A stretch of DNA of 64,000 nucleotides from Comamonadaceae bacterium (GCA_027490925.1 JAIXXF010000033.1:1-64000), one strand, 5' to 3'. Positions 27,131 to 36,677 are shown, counted from the first letter of the stretch. Numbers and translations: made by a program. Notes: generated by a model from the letters alone, not told the origin.

Positions 27131-28783
27131 TCACAAGACCTCGCTGGCAAAGTCGGCCAATCGGGATCGTTCGCCTCTGGCCAAGGTGATGTGTCCACTG
27201 TGGGGCCAACCCTTGAACTTGTCGACCGCGAAAGTCAGGCCTGACGAGCCTTCGGTCAAATAGGGTGTGTCGATTTGCGCCAGATTTCCCATGCAAATGA
27301 TCTTGGTGCCTGGCCCGGCACGGGTGATCAGCGTTTTGATCTGCTTGGGGGTCAGGTTTTGCGCTTCGTCGATGATCACGTATTTGTTTAGAAACGTGCG
27401 CCCCCGCATGAAGTTCATGCTTTTGATCTTGATGCGCGAACGAATCAGTTCGTTCGTTGCCGCACGGCCCCATTCGCCCGAAGACGTTTCGGTTTTGCCC
27501 AGCACTTCCAAATTGTCGTCGAGCGCCCCCATCCACGGTCCCATTTTTTCTTCTTCTGTGCCCGGCAGGAAGCCGATGTCTTCGCCCACCGACACTGTCG
27601 CACGGGTCACGATGATCTCGGTGTAGCGCCTGTCGTCCAGCACTTGGGTCAGTCCGCTGGCCAAAGCCATCAGCGTTTTGCCAGTCCCAGCGGTTCCTGT
27701 CAAAGTGACAAAGTCGATCTCTGGGTCCGTCAGCAAGTTCATCGCGAAGTTTTGTTCGCGGTTGCGCGTGGTCACCCCCCAAACTGCGTTCTTCAGATGG
27801 TTGAAGTCTTTCAAAGTTCTAAGGACCGCGGTCTTGGCCCGGATCTCGGTGACCTTGGCATACAAAGACGGCTCGCCAGGGGCCTCGAAGTAAACGAACT
27901 GGTTGATCAGCAAGCTGGGCACGACTGGGCCAGTGATGCGGTAAAAAGTGTGGCTTCCTTGCTGCCAACTCTCCACCGTTTTTCCATGTTTGTCCCAAAA
28001 ATCAGACGGTAGAGCGAGCGCACCTGAGTAAAGCAGGTCACCATCTTCCAGCGTCTTGTCGTTCTGGTAGTCTTCTGCCGCTAAGCCCAAGGCCCGCGAC
28101 TTGACCCGCATGTTGATGTCTTTCGACACCAGAACCACCTCGCGCGGCGCGTGTTGTTGCCGCAAGGCTTCCACCACCCCCAGAATCTGGTTGTCGGCTT
28201 TGCCTTGAGGCAGGCTGGTCGGCAGGGTGTAGCTCAGCGACTGGGTTTGAAAAAACAGCCGCCCCCCCACCCCGCTGTGACCAATGGCGTCCAACTTCAG
28301 TCCGGCGCCAATGTCTGCACCCGGGACACCTGCCAGAGCATCGAGCGTGCGGCTGGTTTGACGGGCGTTGCGGGCCACCTCTGTCATGCCTTTTTTGTGC
28401 CCGTCCAATTCTTCCAGCACGATCATCGGCAGGTAAATGTCGTGCTCTTCAAATCGGAACAAACACATCGGATCGTGCATCAGCACGTTGGTGTCGAGTA
28501 CGAACAGTTTCGGTGGACCCGCAGGGCGATTGCGCCTGGCGCGTGGGCTGGATGCCGGTACGTCTGCCCTGCGGCTTGGCGGCGTGACCGGCTCGGTCGC
28601 AGGCCCTTCTTTCGTGCTGCGTGATTCAACCGCGCGGTCGGTCTCGTCAGCGGCTGGCACAGCTGGCAGTGGTGCCGCCGCCGTCAGACGGCGGGCGGAT
28701 TTGGCAACGGTCCGAACAGGTGCTTCCAGGGCTTCGGGCGCCAACAAGGCGGCGCGTTTGGTGGGCGCGGGGGGCAATGGCAT
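27131..28783 (-). CDS. PIN-PhoH family ATPase/ribonuclease-like protein
   Basis: A 550-residue PhoH2-type protein. A PIN nuclease domain covers about residues 92-235 (KLFVLDTNVLMHDP; VLEELDGHKKG). A PhoH ATPase domain covers about 330-545 with Walker A LTGTAGTGKT and Walker B YVIIDEAQNLTP. Family members are thought to act as RNA helicase/nucleases. The first ~90 residues are Ala/Pro/Arg-rich low-complexity sequence; the ATG at 28783 is the first available, and a shorter start is possible. Confidence 0.9.
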   Translation of the reverse strand: MPLPPAPTKRAALLAPEALEAPVRTVAKSARRLTAAAPLPAVPAADETDRAVESRSTKEGPATEPVTPPSRRADVPASSPRARRNRPAGPPKLFVLDTNVLMHDPMCLFRFEEHDIYLPMIVLEELDGHKKGMTEVARNARQTSRTLDALAGVPGADIGAGLKLDAIGHSGVGGRLFFQTQSLSYTLPTSLPQGKADNQILGVVEALRQQHAPREVVLVSKDINMRVKSRALGLAAEDYQNDKTLEDGDLLYSGALALPSDFWDKHGKTVESWQQGSHTFYRITGPVVPSLLINQFVYFEAPGEPSLYAKVTEIRAKTAVLRTLKDFNHLKNAVWGVTTRNREQNFAMNLLTDPEIDFVTLTGTAGTGKTLMALASGLTQVLDDRRYTEIIVTRATVSVGEDIGFLPGTEEEKMGPWMGALDDNLEVLGKTETSSGEWGRAATNELIRSRIKIKSMNFMRGRTFLNKYVIIDEAQNLTPKQIKTLITRAGPGTKIICMGNLAQIDTPYLTEGSSGLTFAVDKFKGWPHSGHITLARGERSRLADFASEVL

Positions 28784-28842
28784 ATGGGCTGGCGCTCAGG
28801 CTAGGCGTTGACGGGAGGGGTGGTGGTTCGCCGCTGGGGCAT

Positions 28843-28874
28843 AAAAAAAGCCGCCCGGTGACCTGGGCGGCTTT
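28843..28874 (-). terminator. intrinsic terminator downstream of bcp
   Basis: On the minus strand GCCGCCC, 8-nt loop, GGGCGGC (28850-28871), then a run of seven T (28843-28849). It lies between the bcp stop and the phoH start, so it ends the bcp transcript. Confidence 0.85.
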
Positions 28875-29001
28875 CGTCAAGGGCTGCGTGGATCGCGGTC
28901 CGGTGCATCGGTTCATTATGCATGACGGTTTTTGTACCGAAATACACAGATGGTGACCAGTGGCGTCGGCCCGTACGGGGCGGCCGTGCCACGCGCAGGC
29001 A

Positions 29002-29481
29002 TTAGGCGGTGGCCTTTTTGAGGGCTTTCACTGCCTTCAGAACATCGTCCACATGCCCGGGCACTTTCAAGCCGCGCCATTCCTCGGCCAGGGTGCCGTC
29101 CGGTGCGATCAAGAACGTGCTGCGCTCGATGCCTTTGACCTTTTTGCCATACATGATTTTGTTCTTCACCACCCCAAACATGTGGCACATCTTCTCTTCG
29201 GTGTCGGCAATCAATTCAAAGGGCAATTCCAGCTTGGCTTTGAAGTCGTCGTGCGACTTCATGTTGTCGCGCGACACGCCAAACACAGTGGCACCCGCTT
29301 TGACAAAGTCTTTGTACTTGTCACGGAACTGCATGGCTTCCGTGGTGCAGCCAGGCGTGTTGTCTTTGGGGTAGAAGTACAACACCACGACCTTGCCAAG
29401 GTGCGTCTGGTTGGACACCTTGACGCCACTGGTCGCGTTGGCTTCGAATTCTGGGATAGGCTTGTTGACAACGATCGCCAT
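29002..29481 (-). CDS. bcp: Bcp/PrxQ-type thiol peroxidase
   Basis: Cytoplasmic peroxiredoxin, 159 residues, reducing H2O2 and organic hydroperoxides. The peroxidatic Cys45 sits in YPKDNTPGCTTEAM. The resolving Cys found at position 50 in E. coli Bcp is Met here; Cys99 (EKMCHMF) is the only other Cys in the region, so recycling may differ. The ATG at 29481 gives the standard N-terminus (MAIVVNKPIPEFEA). Confidence 0.92.
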   Translation of the reverse strand: MAIVVNKPIPEFEANATSGVKVSNQTHLGKVVVLYFYPKDNTPGCTTEAMQFRDKYKDFVKAGATVFGVSRDNMKSHDDFKAKLELPFELIADTEEKMCHMFGVVKNKIMYGKKVKGIERSTFLIAPDGTLAEEWRGLKVPGHVDDVLKAVKALKKATA

Positions 29482-29568
29482 AAGGTACTTGTCTCTCGTG
29501 ACAGGGTGGGTCGTGGGCGTGGCTGAGACAGCCAGACCGCAACCCACAATTTTACCTTGAATCGCTTT

Positions 29569-29952
29569 TCAGGCGGCTTCGGGCGTCTCCAGCACCAGCG
29601 CCGCCACCACGTTGCGCCCCTCGCTGGCCAGAATGTTGTACGTCCTGCAAGCGGCTTGGGTGTCCATGGTCTCCAAGCCCACGCGCTGCCCCATCAGGCC
29701 GCGAAGCCACGCGGGCGGCGGGAAACGCAGTTTCTTGCCGCTCCCGAAAATCACCAGTTCGGCGCCCAGGGTGGTCAGTTGTGCGAAATGGGATTCCGAC
29801 AAACCGTCAAAGCTGGTGCAGCACCAGTCGATCAGTTGGCCATGCGCGCCCACGATCACGCTGTGGGTGATCTTTTCGCCGTTGACACCCACCCAGTCCG
29901 GCCCGTAGGCGGCGATGGTTTGGACGTCTGATTTGTCGGGCTGCAGCTTCAT
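29569..29952 (-). CDS. Mth938-like domain protein
   Basis: A 127-residue protein of the Mth938-like/NDUFAF3 family, small cytoplasmic proteins of unclear role in bacteria. The family pattern is visible in ITHSVIVGAHGQLIDW and ELVIFGSGKKLRFPPP, and the GLETMDTQAACRTYNIL segment near the C-terminus is typical. Divergent from the alaA-like gene with a 99-bp gap. Confidence 0.85.
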   Translation of the reverse strand: MKLQPDKSDVQTIAAYGPDWVGVNGEKITHSVIVGAHGQLIDWCCTSFDGLSESHFAQLTTLGAELVIFGSGKKLRFPPPAWLRGLMGQRVGLETMDTQAACRTYNILASEGRNVVAALVLETPEAA

Positions 29953-30051
29953 GGTGCGTGTGCGGTTGGAATCCAGTGGACTGCACCGGGACAGGGCAGA
30001 ACTGTGGTCAAATTATAGGTTTCGCCTGCGCAGAGCGCCCTCGGAGGGACA

Positions 30052-31281
30052 TTGAAAACCATTCAGAAATCCGCCAAGCTGGCCAACGTTTGTTACGACA
30101 TCCGCGGGCCGATCATGGACCGCGCTCGCCAGATGGAAGAAGATGGTCAGAAGATCATCAAGCTCAACATCGGCAACCTGGCGGTTTTTGGTTTTGATTC
30201 GCCGGAAGAGATCCAGCAGGACATGATCCGCAACCTGCCGAATTCGGCAGGTTATTCGGACAGCAAAGGCATCTTCGCGGCGCGCAAGGCGGTCATGCAC
30301 TACACCCAAGAGCAGGGCATCAAGGGCGTGACGCTGGACGACATTTATTTGGGCAATGGCGCCAGTGAATTGATTGTGATGGCGACCAACGGTCTGTTAG
30401 ACCAAGGCGATGAACTGCTGCTCCCGGCGCCCGACTACCCGCTGTGGACGGCAGCGGCCAGCTTGTCTGGCGGGACGCCAGTGCACTACACCTGCGATGA
30501 GGCCAATGGCTGGATGCCGGACCTGGATGACATTCGCTCGCGGGTGACGCCGCGCACTAAGGGCATCGTCGTCATCAACCCCAACAACCCGACGGGTGTG
30601 TTGTATTCGGACGAGTTGCTCCTTGGCATTGTGGAAATCGCCCGCGAGCATGGCCTTGTTATCTTGGCCGACGAGGTCTATGACAAGGTCTTGTACGACG
30701 GCGTGAAGCACACCGCGATCGGCTCGTTGAGTGATGACGTACTGACGCTCACCTTCAACTCGCTGTCCAAGAGTTACCGTTCCTGCGGCTACCGTGCCGG
30801 GTGGATGGTTGTGTCGGGCGAGAAGAAGCACGCCCGTGACTACATCGAGGGCTTGAACATGCTCTCCAACATGCGGTTGTGTGCCAACGTGCCGGGGCAG
30901 TGGGCGATCCAGACGGCGCTGGGCGGCTACCAAAGCATCAACGACTTGGTCAATGAAGGCGGTCGCTTGCGCCGGCAACGCGACTTGGCTTACGAACTCA
31001 TCACCGCGATCCCAGGAGTGAGTTGTGTGAAGCCCAGCGCGGCACTGTACATGTTCCCCAAGCTGGACCCAAAGATGTACCCGATCCAGGACGACCAGCA
31101 GTTCTTCTTGGAACTGCTGCAGGAAACCCGGGTGATGTTGGTGCAGGGCACCGGGTTCAACTGGCCAGAGCCTGACCACTTCCGCATCGTGTTCCTGCCG
31201 CATGAAGACGACTTGCGCGAGGCCATCCAGCGCATCGCCAAGTTCCTGGAAAGCTATAGAAAACGCAGCGGCACCGCCTGA
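30052..31281 (+). CDS. alaA: AlaA-like pyridoxal-phosphate aminotransferase
   Basis: Class I/II aminotransferase, 409 residues, closest in style to AlaA (glutamate-pyruvate transaminase). The PLP Lys lies in NSLSKSYRSCGYRAGW (about 240-256). Also present are INPNNPTGVLY, ADEVYDKVLYDG and GGYQSINDLVNEGGRLRRQ. TTG start at 30052 with a strong Shine-Dalgarno, GGAGGGA, 4 bp upstream. It precedes hom and thrC, an arrangement that joins alanine and threonine synthesis. The last codons overlap a repeat-like string (31253-31270). Confidence 0.88.
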   Translation: MKTIQKSAKLANVCYDIRGPIMDRARQMEEDGQKIIKLNIGNLAVFGFDSPEEIQQDMIRNLPNSAGYSDSKGIFAARKAVMHYTQEQGIKGVTLDDIYLGNGASELIVMATNGLLDQGDELLLPAPDYPLWTAAASLSGGTPVHYTCDEANGWMPDLDDIRSRVTPRTKGIVVINPNNPTGVLYSDELLLGIVEIAREHGLVILADEVYDKVLYDGVKHTAIGSLSDDVLTLTFNSLSKSYRSCGYRAGWMVVSGEKKHARDYIEGLNMLSNMRLCANVPGQWAIQTALGGYQSINDLVNEGGRLRRQRDLAYELITAIPGVSCVKPSAALYMFPKLDPKMYPIQDDQQFFLELLQETRVMLVQGTGFNWPEPDHFRIVFLPHEDDLREAIQRIAKFLESYRKRSGTA

Positions 31282-31320
31282 TTTAACAAGGGCCAGCGCC
31301 CGATTTGAACTGAAAGCAGC

Positions 31321-32655
31321 ATGAAATCCATCCAAGTTGGCCTGCTCGGCATTGGCACCGTGGGCAGCGGCACATACAACGTGCTGCGCCGCAATCAGCA
31401 AGAGATCCAGCGCCGTGCTGGTCGTGGCATCGAAGTCACCATGGTGGCCGACCTGGACGTCGACCGCGCGAAGGCCCTGGTCGGGCCAGGTGTGGCGGTG
31501 GTGAATGACGCGCGTGCGGTCATCGCCAACCCCGACATCGACATCGTGGTCGAGCTGATCGGCGGTTACGGGATCGCCAAAGCGTTAGTGTTGGAGGCCA
31601 TTGAGGCTGGCAAGCACGTGGTGACCGCCAACAAGGCCTTGCTGGCCGTCCATGGCACTGAGATTTTTGCAGCCGCCCACCGCAAGGGCGTGATGGTTGC
31701 TTTTGAAGCGGCGGTGGCTGGTGGCATTCCCATCATCAAGGCCTTGCGCGAAGGACTGACCGCCAACCGCATCCAGTGGGTGGCGGGCATCATCAACGGC
31801 ACCACCAACTTCATCTTGTCCGAAATGCGTGACAAAGGCCTCGACTTTTCTGTGGTACTTCAAGAAGCGCAGCGCTTGGGCTACGCCGAGGCCGATCCCA
31901 CCTTTGACATTGAAGGCGTGGACGCGGCGCACAAAGCGACCCTCATGAGCGCCATCGCATTCGGGATCCCGGTGCAGTTCGACAAGGCCTATGTTGAGGG
32001 CATCACCCGGCTGGGCGCCCAGGACATTCAGTATGCCGAACAGCTGGGCTACCGCATCAAGCTGTTGGGCATCGCCAAACGCCGGTCCAGTGGGATTGAG
32101 CTGCGTGTACACCCGAGCCTGGTGCCGGCCAAGCGCCTGATCGCCAACGTGGAAGGCGCGATGAACGCGGTGATGGTGCATGGCGATGCCGTGGGGACCA
32201 CGTTGTATTACGGCAAAGGCGCTGGCAGCGAGCCCACCGCCAGCGCCGTGATCGCGGACCTGGTGGACATCACCCGCCTGCACACCGCCGACACCGCCCA
32301 GCGCGTGCCGCACTTGGCCTTCCAACCCGATGCCATTTCTTTCAATGAAGGCGACTTGCCGGTGCTGCCCATGAGCGAGGTGGTGACCAGTTATTACCTG
32401 CGCCTTCGGGTGGCCGACCAGGCGGGTGTGCTGGCCAAGGTGACCGGCATCCTGGCCGATGCGGGCATCAGCATCGATGCAGTGATTCAGCGCGAGGCCG
32501 ATGAGGTGGGGGGTGAGGGCTCGACGCAAACCGATCTCATCATCCTCACGCACGATTGTGTGGAGGCGCAAATGGACGCTGCCATCGCTCACATGCAAGC
32601 CCTGCCGACGGTCTTGACCGCAATCACCCGCATCCGCAAGGAAGAACTGGCGTGA
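31321..32655 (+). CDS. hom: homoserine dehydrogenase
   Basis: NAD(P)H-dependent reduction of aspartate semialdehyde to homoserine, 444 residues. The nucleotide-binding motif GLLGIGTVGSGTYNVL is at the N-terminus. Catalytic-domain segments GKHVVTANKALLA and AGIINGTTNFILSEM are clear, and the C-terminal ACT domain (about 350-440) suggests feedback control by threonine. No aspartokinase is fused. The stop overlaps the thrC start (GTGA). Confidence 0.96.
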   Translation: MKSIQVGLLGIGTVGSGTYNVLRRNQQEIQRRAGRGIEVTMVADLDVDRAKALVGPGVAVVNDARAVIANPDIDIVVELIGGYGIAKALVLEAIEAGKHVVTANKALLAVHGTEIFAAAHRKGVMVAFEAAVAGGIPIIKALREGLTANRIQWVAGIINGTTNFILSEMRDKGLDFSVVLQEAQRLGYAEADPTFDIEGVDAAHKATLMSAIAFGIPVQFDKAYVEGITRLGAQDIQYAEQLGYRIKLLGIAKRRSSGIELRVHPSLVPAKRLIANVEGAMNAVMVHGDAVGTTLYYGKGAGSEPTASAVIADLVDITRLHTADTAQRVPHLAFQPDAISFNEGDLPVLPMSEVVTSYYLRLRVADQAGVLAKVTGILADAGISIDAVIQREADEVGGEGSTQTDLIILTHDCVEAQMDAAIAHMQALPTVLTAITRIRKEELA

Positions 32656-34067
32656 AGTACCTGAGCACCCGAGGTCATCCTGACCGCCGCCGTTTTTGCG
32701 AAATCCTTTTGGAGGGGCTGGCGCCAGACGGCGGCTTGTACCTCCCCGAGTTTTACCCGCAAGTGGACGATGCCACGTTGACCCGTTGGCGAGGTCTGGC
32801 CTACGCCGACCTCGCGTTTGAGGTACTGTCTCTATACATCGACGACATTCCCAGCGGCGATTTGCGCGACCTGTGCCGCAAGACCTACACCGAAGCGGTG
32901 TTTGGCACTCCGGCCATTGTGCCGCTCCAGCCGCTTCAACCAGGGTTGTACCTCGAAGCCCTGTCCAACGGCCCGACCCTGGCCTTCAAAGACATGGCCA
33001 TGCAGCTGCTTGGCAACCTGTTTGAGTACGAACTGGGTCGGCGCGGCGAAGAGCTCAACATCTTGGGCGCCACCTCGGGCGACACCGGCAGTGCGGCGGA
33101 GTACGCGATGAGGGGCAAGCGCGGGGTGCGCGTGTTCATGACCTCGCCACATGGCCGAATGAGCCCGTTCCAGCAGGCGCAGATGTTCAGTCTGCAGGAC
33201 GAGAACATCCACAACATCGCCATCGAAGGCGTGTTCGACGACTGCCAGGACATCGTCAAAGCCGTTTCGAACGACCTGGACTTCAAACGGCGGTACAAGA
33301 TCGGCACGGTCAATTCCATCAATTGGGCGCGGTTGATGGCGCAGGTGGTGTACTACTTCGCGGGTTATTTCCAAGCCACCACGCACAACGGCCAGCGGGT
33401 GAGCTTCACGGTGCCGAGCGGCAATTTTGGCAACATCTGCGCAGGTCACGTGGCGCGCATGATGGGATTGCCCATTGCCCACCTCGTGGCTGCCACCAAC
33501 GAGAACGACGTGCTCGACGAGTTCTTCCGCACCGGTACCTACCGGGTGCGCGCCAGTGCCGACACGTTCGAGACCTCCAGCCCCTCGATGGACATTTCCA
33601 AGGCCAGCAACTTCGAGCGTTTCGTGTTCGACCTGTTGGGACGTGACGCCCACCGCACCGCCAGTCTGTTCGGTCCCACCCTGTCTGGCCACGGGCGCTT
33701 TGACCTGGGCAGTGACCCCGCTTTTCCCGAGGCGGCCAGCCGTTATGGTTTCTTGAGCGGAAAAAGCACCCACGTCAATCGGCTGGACACGATCCGCGAT
33801 ACCTTCAACCGCTTTGGCGTGGTGGTGGACACCCACACCGCCGACGGCATCAAGGTCGCACGCGAACACCTGAAGCCAGGCACGCCCATGGTGGTGCTGG
33901 AAACCGCGCTGCCGATCAAGTTCGCCGCCACCATTGTGGAAGCACTGGGCCGCGAGCCCAGCCGTCCCGCCAAGTTCGAAGGCATTGAAGCCTTGCCCAA
34001 GCGGGTCCAGGTGATGCCGTCGGACGCCGACCGGGTCAAGGCCTACATCACCGCCCACTGCCCGTGA
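32652..34067 (+). CDS. thrC: threonine synthase
   Basis: PLP enzyme converting O-phosphohomoserine to threonine, 471 residues. The PLP Lys is in GPTLAFKDMAMQLLGN (about residue 112), with the phosphate-binding region ATSGDTGSAAEYA and the SGNFGNICAG segment. The GTG start at 32652 overlaps the hom stop and gives the family N-terminus MKYLSTRG. Operon with hom. Confidence 0.96.
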   Translation: MKYLSTRGHPDRRRFCEILLEGLAPDGGLYLPEFYPQVDDATLTRWRGLAYADLAFEVLSLYIDDIPSGDLRDLCRKTYTEAVFGTPAIVPLQPLQPGLYLEALSNGPTLAFKDMAMQLLGNLFEYELGRRGEELNILGATSGDTGSAAEYAMRGKRGVRVFMTSPHGRMSPFQQAQMFSLQDENIHNIAIEGVFDDCQDIVKAVSNDLDFKRRYKIGTVNSINWARLMAQVVYYFAGYFQATTHNGQRVSFTVPSGNFGNICAGHVARMMGLPIAHLVAATNENDVLDEFFRTGTYRVRASADTFETSSPSMDISKASNFERFVFDLLGRDAHRTASLFGPTLSGHGRFDLGSDPAFPEAASRYGFLSGKSTHVNRLDTIRDTFNRFGVVVDTHTADGIKVAREHLKPGTPMVVLETALPIKFAATIVEALGREPSRPAKFEGIEALPKRVQVMPSDADRVKAYITAHCP

Positions 34068-34077
34068 AGGGCCTGGC

Positions 34078-34611
34078 ATGAACGTCGTCGGCTTCGCGGG
34101 CTACTCGGGTTCCGGCAAAACCACACTGGTGGAGGCGCTGATTCCCCAGCTCAAGCGGCGGGGGCTCCGTGTGTCTGTGGTGAAGCACGCGCACCACAGT
34201 TTTGACATCGATCATGCGGGCAAAGACACCCGGCGCCACCGAGAAGCGGGGGCCTTTGAGGTGGTGGTTGCCTCCGACCGACGTTTGGCGTTGGTTCGGG
34301 AGTTCGAGCAGCCCTCGCAACCCACTGTGCACCATCTGATCGCCGAACTGTACGGTGGGGTGGATTGGGTGCTGGTGGAAGGCTTCAAGGCCAGCGACCT
34401 GCTCAAGGTCGAGGTCTGGCGCGCAAGTGCGGGGCAGCCGGTGCGGTACCCAGACGACGATTTCGTGGTGGCCATCGCGACCGATTCACCCCATCTGATG
34501 CCGCACGCCACTCTGCGCCCGGTGTTGGACTTGAACGACCCCGATGCGCTGGCCCAATGGCTGGTGGACAATCAAGACCGCTTCGCATACAGACAAGACC
34601 AGTACGCATGA
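34078..34611 (+). CDS. mobB: molybdopterin-guanine dinucleotide biosynthesis protein MobB
   Basis: GTP-binding P-loop protein, 177 residues, accessory to MobA in forming the guanine dinucleotide cofactor. P-loop GYSGSGKTTLVEALI (about 8-22), then VVKHAHHSFDIDHAGKDT and DWVLVEGFK, all typical. It starts 10 bp after thrC, and its stop overlaps moeA (ATGA). No mobA is in view. Confidence 0.93.
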   Translation: MNVVGFAGYSGSGKTTLVEALIPQLKRRGLRVSVVKHAHHSFDIDHAGKDTRRHREAGAFEVVVASDRRLALVREFEQPSQPTVHHLIAELYGGVDWVLVEGFKASDLLKVEVWRASAGQPVRYPDDDFVVAIATDSPHLMPHATLRPVLDLNDPDALAQWLVDNQDRFAYRQDQYA

Positions 34612-35891
34612 CCGCCGCCCCGCCGACTGCTGCACCCCACGCCGCGCCCCGCGCACCGCTCAAGCCGCTCGACAATGCCTTGGCCGAGTTGCTGGCCTTC
34701 GCCCACCCTTTGACAAGCCGGGACACCGTGTCCACTTTTGACGCCGACGGACGCGTGTTGGCGCAAGACGTGGTGTCCGCACTGCAGGTACCTCCGCAGG
34801 ACAACAGCGCCATGGACGGTTATGCGTTGCGTTGTGAGGACTGGCAGGCGGGGCGGCCACTGGCGGTCTCCCAGCGCATTCCAGCAGGCAGCCATGGGTT
34901 GCCGTTGCAACCGGGCACCGCAGCGCGCATCTTCACGGGGGCACCCGTACCGGCCGGTGCCAACGCCATCGTGATGCAGGAAGACTGTGCGCTGTTGGCC
35001 ACCGAGCCCGATGCTTCCGCGCGCATCGTAGTCAAGCAAGACCCACAGCCCGGGCAGTGGATCCGGCGGGCAGGGGAGGACATCGCCCAGGGCGCTGTCG
35101 TGTTGAACCGCGGTACCCGCTTGGGGCCTGCGGCGCTGGGATTGGCCGCCAGCATTGGCCTGGCGCAACTGCAGGTGGTGGCCAAGCCACGCGTGGCGCT
35201 GTTCTCCACTGGGGACGAGCTGGTCATGCCGGGTGATGTGCCACCAGCGCAAATGCCCCCGGGCGCGATCTACAACTCCAACCGGTTTTTCTTGCGGGCA
35301 TTGCTGTTGCGCGCGGGGTGTGAGGTGACCGACCTCGGCATCGTGCCTGACCGGCTGGAAGCCACTGTGGCGGCGCTGCGCAGTGCCAGTGAACGCCATG
35401 ACCTGATTCTGACCAGCGGAGGCGTGTCGGTGGGCGAAGAAGACCACATCAAGCCCGCGGTGCAGTCGCTGGGCGAACTCAACCTGTGGCAAATCGCTAT
35501 GAAGCCGGGTAAGCCCTTTGCTTATGGCCGGCTTGGCCATGGCGAGGGTATAGCGCACTTCATTGGCCTGCCGGGCAACCCGGTGTCCAGCTTCGTCACT
35601 TTCATGCTGTTGGTGCGGCCATTTTTGCTGAGGCTGCAGGGGATGAATGAAGTTGCTCCTAAAGCAATAGCGCTCAGGGCAGATTTCGCGTGGCCCAAAC
35701 CGGATAAACGTCGGGAGTTCCTGCGTGTGCGTCGAAACTCGGCGGGGGGCGTCGATTTGTTTGCCAACCAAAGCTCCGGTGTGTTGACGTCTGCCGTGTG
35801 GGGCGACGGTGTGGTGGACAACCCGCCGGGCCAGGCAATCGCCCCAGGCGACCTGGTGCATTACATCCCTTTCAACGAATTGCAGTCATGA
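34608..35891 (+). CDS. moeA: molybdopterin molybdenumtransferase MoeA
   Basis: Inserts molybdenum into molybdopterin-adenylate, 427 residues. Key segments are PPQDNSAMDGYALR, GAPVPAGANAIVMQED, the MoCF motif with SGGVSVGEEDHIKPAVQSLG and FIGLPGNPVSSFVTF. The ATG at 34608 overlaps mobB by four bases, and the TGA overlaps moaD. A divergent copy of the ~51-bp repeat (35630-35672) runs through the variable linker before the last domain. Confidence 0.95.
   Translation: MTAAPPTAAPHAAPRAPLKPLDNALAELLAFAHPLTSRDTVSTFDADGRVLAQDVVSALQVPPQDNSAMDGYALRCEDWQAGRPLAVSQRIPAGSHGLPLQPGTAARIFTGAPVPAGANAIVMQEDCALLATEPDASARIVVKQDPQPGQWIRRAGEDIAQGAVVLNRGTRLGPAALGLAASIGLAQLQVVAKPRVALFSTGDELVMPGDVPPAQMPPGAIYNSNRFFLRALLLRAGCEVTDLGIVPDRLEATVAALRSASERHDLILTSGGVSVGEEDHIKPAVQSLGELNLWQIAMKPGKPFAYGRLGHGEGIAHFIGLPGNPVSSFVTFMLLVRPFLLRLQGMNEVAPKAIALRADFAWPKPDKRREFLRVRRNSAGGVDLFANQSSGVLTSAVWGDGVVDNPPGQAIAPGDLVHYIPFNELQS
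35630..35672. repeat. possible divergent copy of the dispersed palindromic element inside moeA
   Basis: GAGGCTGCAG followed about 20 nt later by GTTGCTCCTAAAGCAATAGC matches the spacing and the second module of the 20498 copy, but the first module is decayed. It falls in a variable region of MoeA. The case is weak. Confidence 0.35.
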
Positions 35892-36139
35892 ACATCACCG
35901 TCAAGTACTTCGCGTCCATACGCGAGCTGATCGGCCAAGGCAGCGAGCTGGTCGACACCCGCGCGGCGACGTTGCAGGCCCTGCGCGACGAACTGATTGG
36001 CCGCGGCGGTGTTTATGCCGAGGCGCTGGCCCGTGGCAACGCGGTGCGTGTGGCCATGAACCAGGTCATGAGCGCCGAGACCGCCGCCCTGGTGGACGGC
36101 GCAGAGGTCGCATTTTTCCCGCCTGTCACGGGAGGGTGA
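35888..36139 (+). CDS. moaD: molybdopterin synthase small subunit MoaD
   Basis: Ubiquitin-fold sulfur carrier, 83 residues, ending in the required Gly-Gly (FFPPVTGG) that is thiocarboxylated. Start MNITVKYFASIRELIG. It overlaps the moeA stop (ATGA) and is followed 2 bp later by moaE. Confidence 0.95.
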   Translation: MNITVKYFASIRELIGQGSELVDTRAATLQALRDELIGRGGVYAEALARGNAVRVAMNQVMSAETAALVDGAEVAFFPPVTGG

Positions 36140-36141
36140 AC

Positions 36142-36618
36142 ATGCACAGCCCACGCGTCGCCATCCAGACCCAGGACTTCAATGTCGCCGACGAGATCGC
36201 GGCCTTGCGCCAGGCCCACCGGCAGGTCGGCGCGGTTTGCAGTTTCATCGGCACCGTGCGCGACCGAAACGAAGGCAGCGACGTGCGCACCATGGAGCTG
36301 GAGCACTACCCCGGCATGACCGAGAAGTCGATCGAAGCCATGATTGACGAAGCGTTTGGCCGCTTCGACATTTTTGGCGCCCGCGTCATCCACCGGGTCG
36401 GCTTGCTGCTGCCGCTTGACCAAATTGTGTTGGTCGCCGTGACCTCGGCCCACCGTGGTGAGAGCTTCCAGGCCTGCGAATTTCTGATGGACTACCTGAA
36501 AACCCAGGCGCCATTCTGGAAGAAAGAAGACACGCCAGAAGGCGCCCGCTGGGTGGACGCGCGGGTGAGCGATGACGCGGCTCTGGCGCGCTGGGGGATC
36601 ACCGCCCACAACGGCTGA
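36142..36618 (+). CDS. moaE: molybdopterin synthase catalytic subunit MoaE
   Basis: Large subunit of molybdopterin synthase, 158 residues, which transfers sulfur from MoaD to precursor Z. Conserved segments are GAVCSFIGTVRDRNEG, LEHYPGMTEKSIEAM, VTSAHRGESFQACEF and the catalytic Lys region APFWKKEDTPEG. The start at 36142 has GGAGG at 36131-36135. Last gene of the hom-thrC-mobB-moeA-moaDE run. Confidence 0.95.
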   Translation: MHSPRVAIQTQDFNVADEIAALRQAHRQVGAVCSFIGTVRDRNEGSDVRTMELEHYPGMTEKSIEAMIDEAFGRFDIFGARVIHRVGLLLPLDQIVLVAVTSAHRGESFQACEFLMDYLKTQAPFWKKEDTPEGARWVDARVSDDAALARWGITAHNG

Positions 36619-36657
36619 GAAAGCGCGGGAGTCAGCCCGAAGCGCGGTGACTTTCTC
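36617..36657. terminator. possible hairpin between convergent moaE and 36678 gene
   Basis: GAGAAAG-CGCG (36617-36627) pairs with CGCG (36643-36646) and CTTTCTC (36651-36657), with a 4-nt bulge. There is no good T-run. It may be a factor-assisted terminator between the two convergent genes. Confidence 0.35.
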
Positions 36658-36677
36658 CCTGGCGGCGCTGTTGCGCG

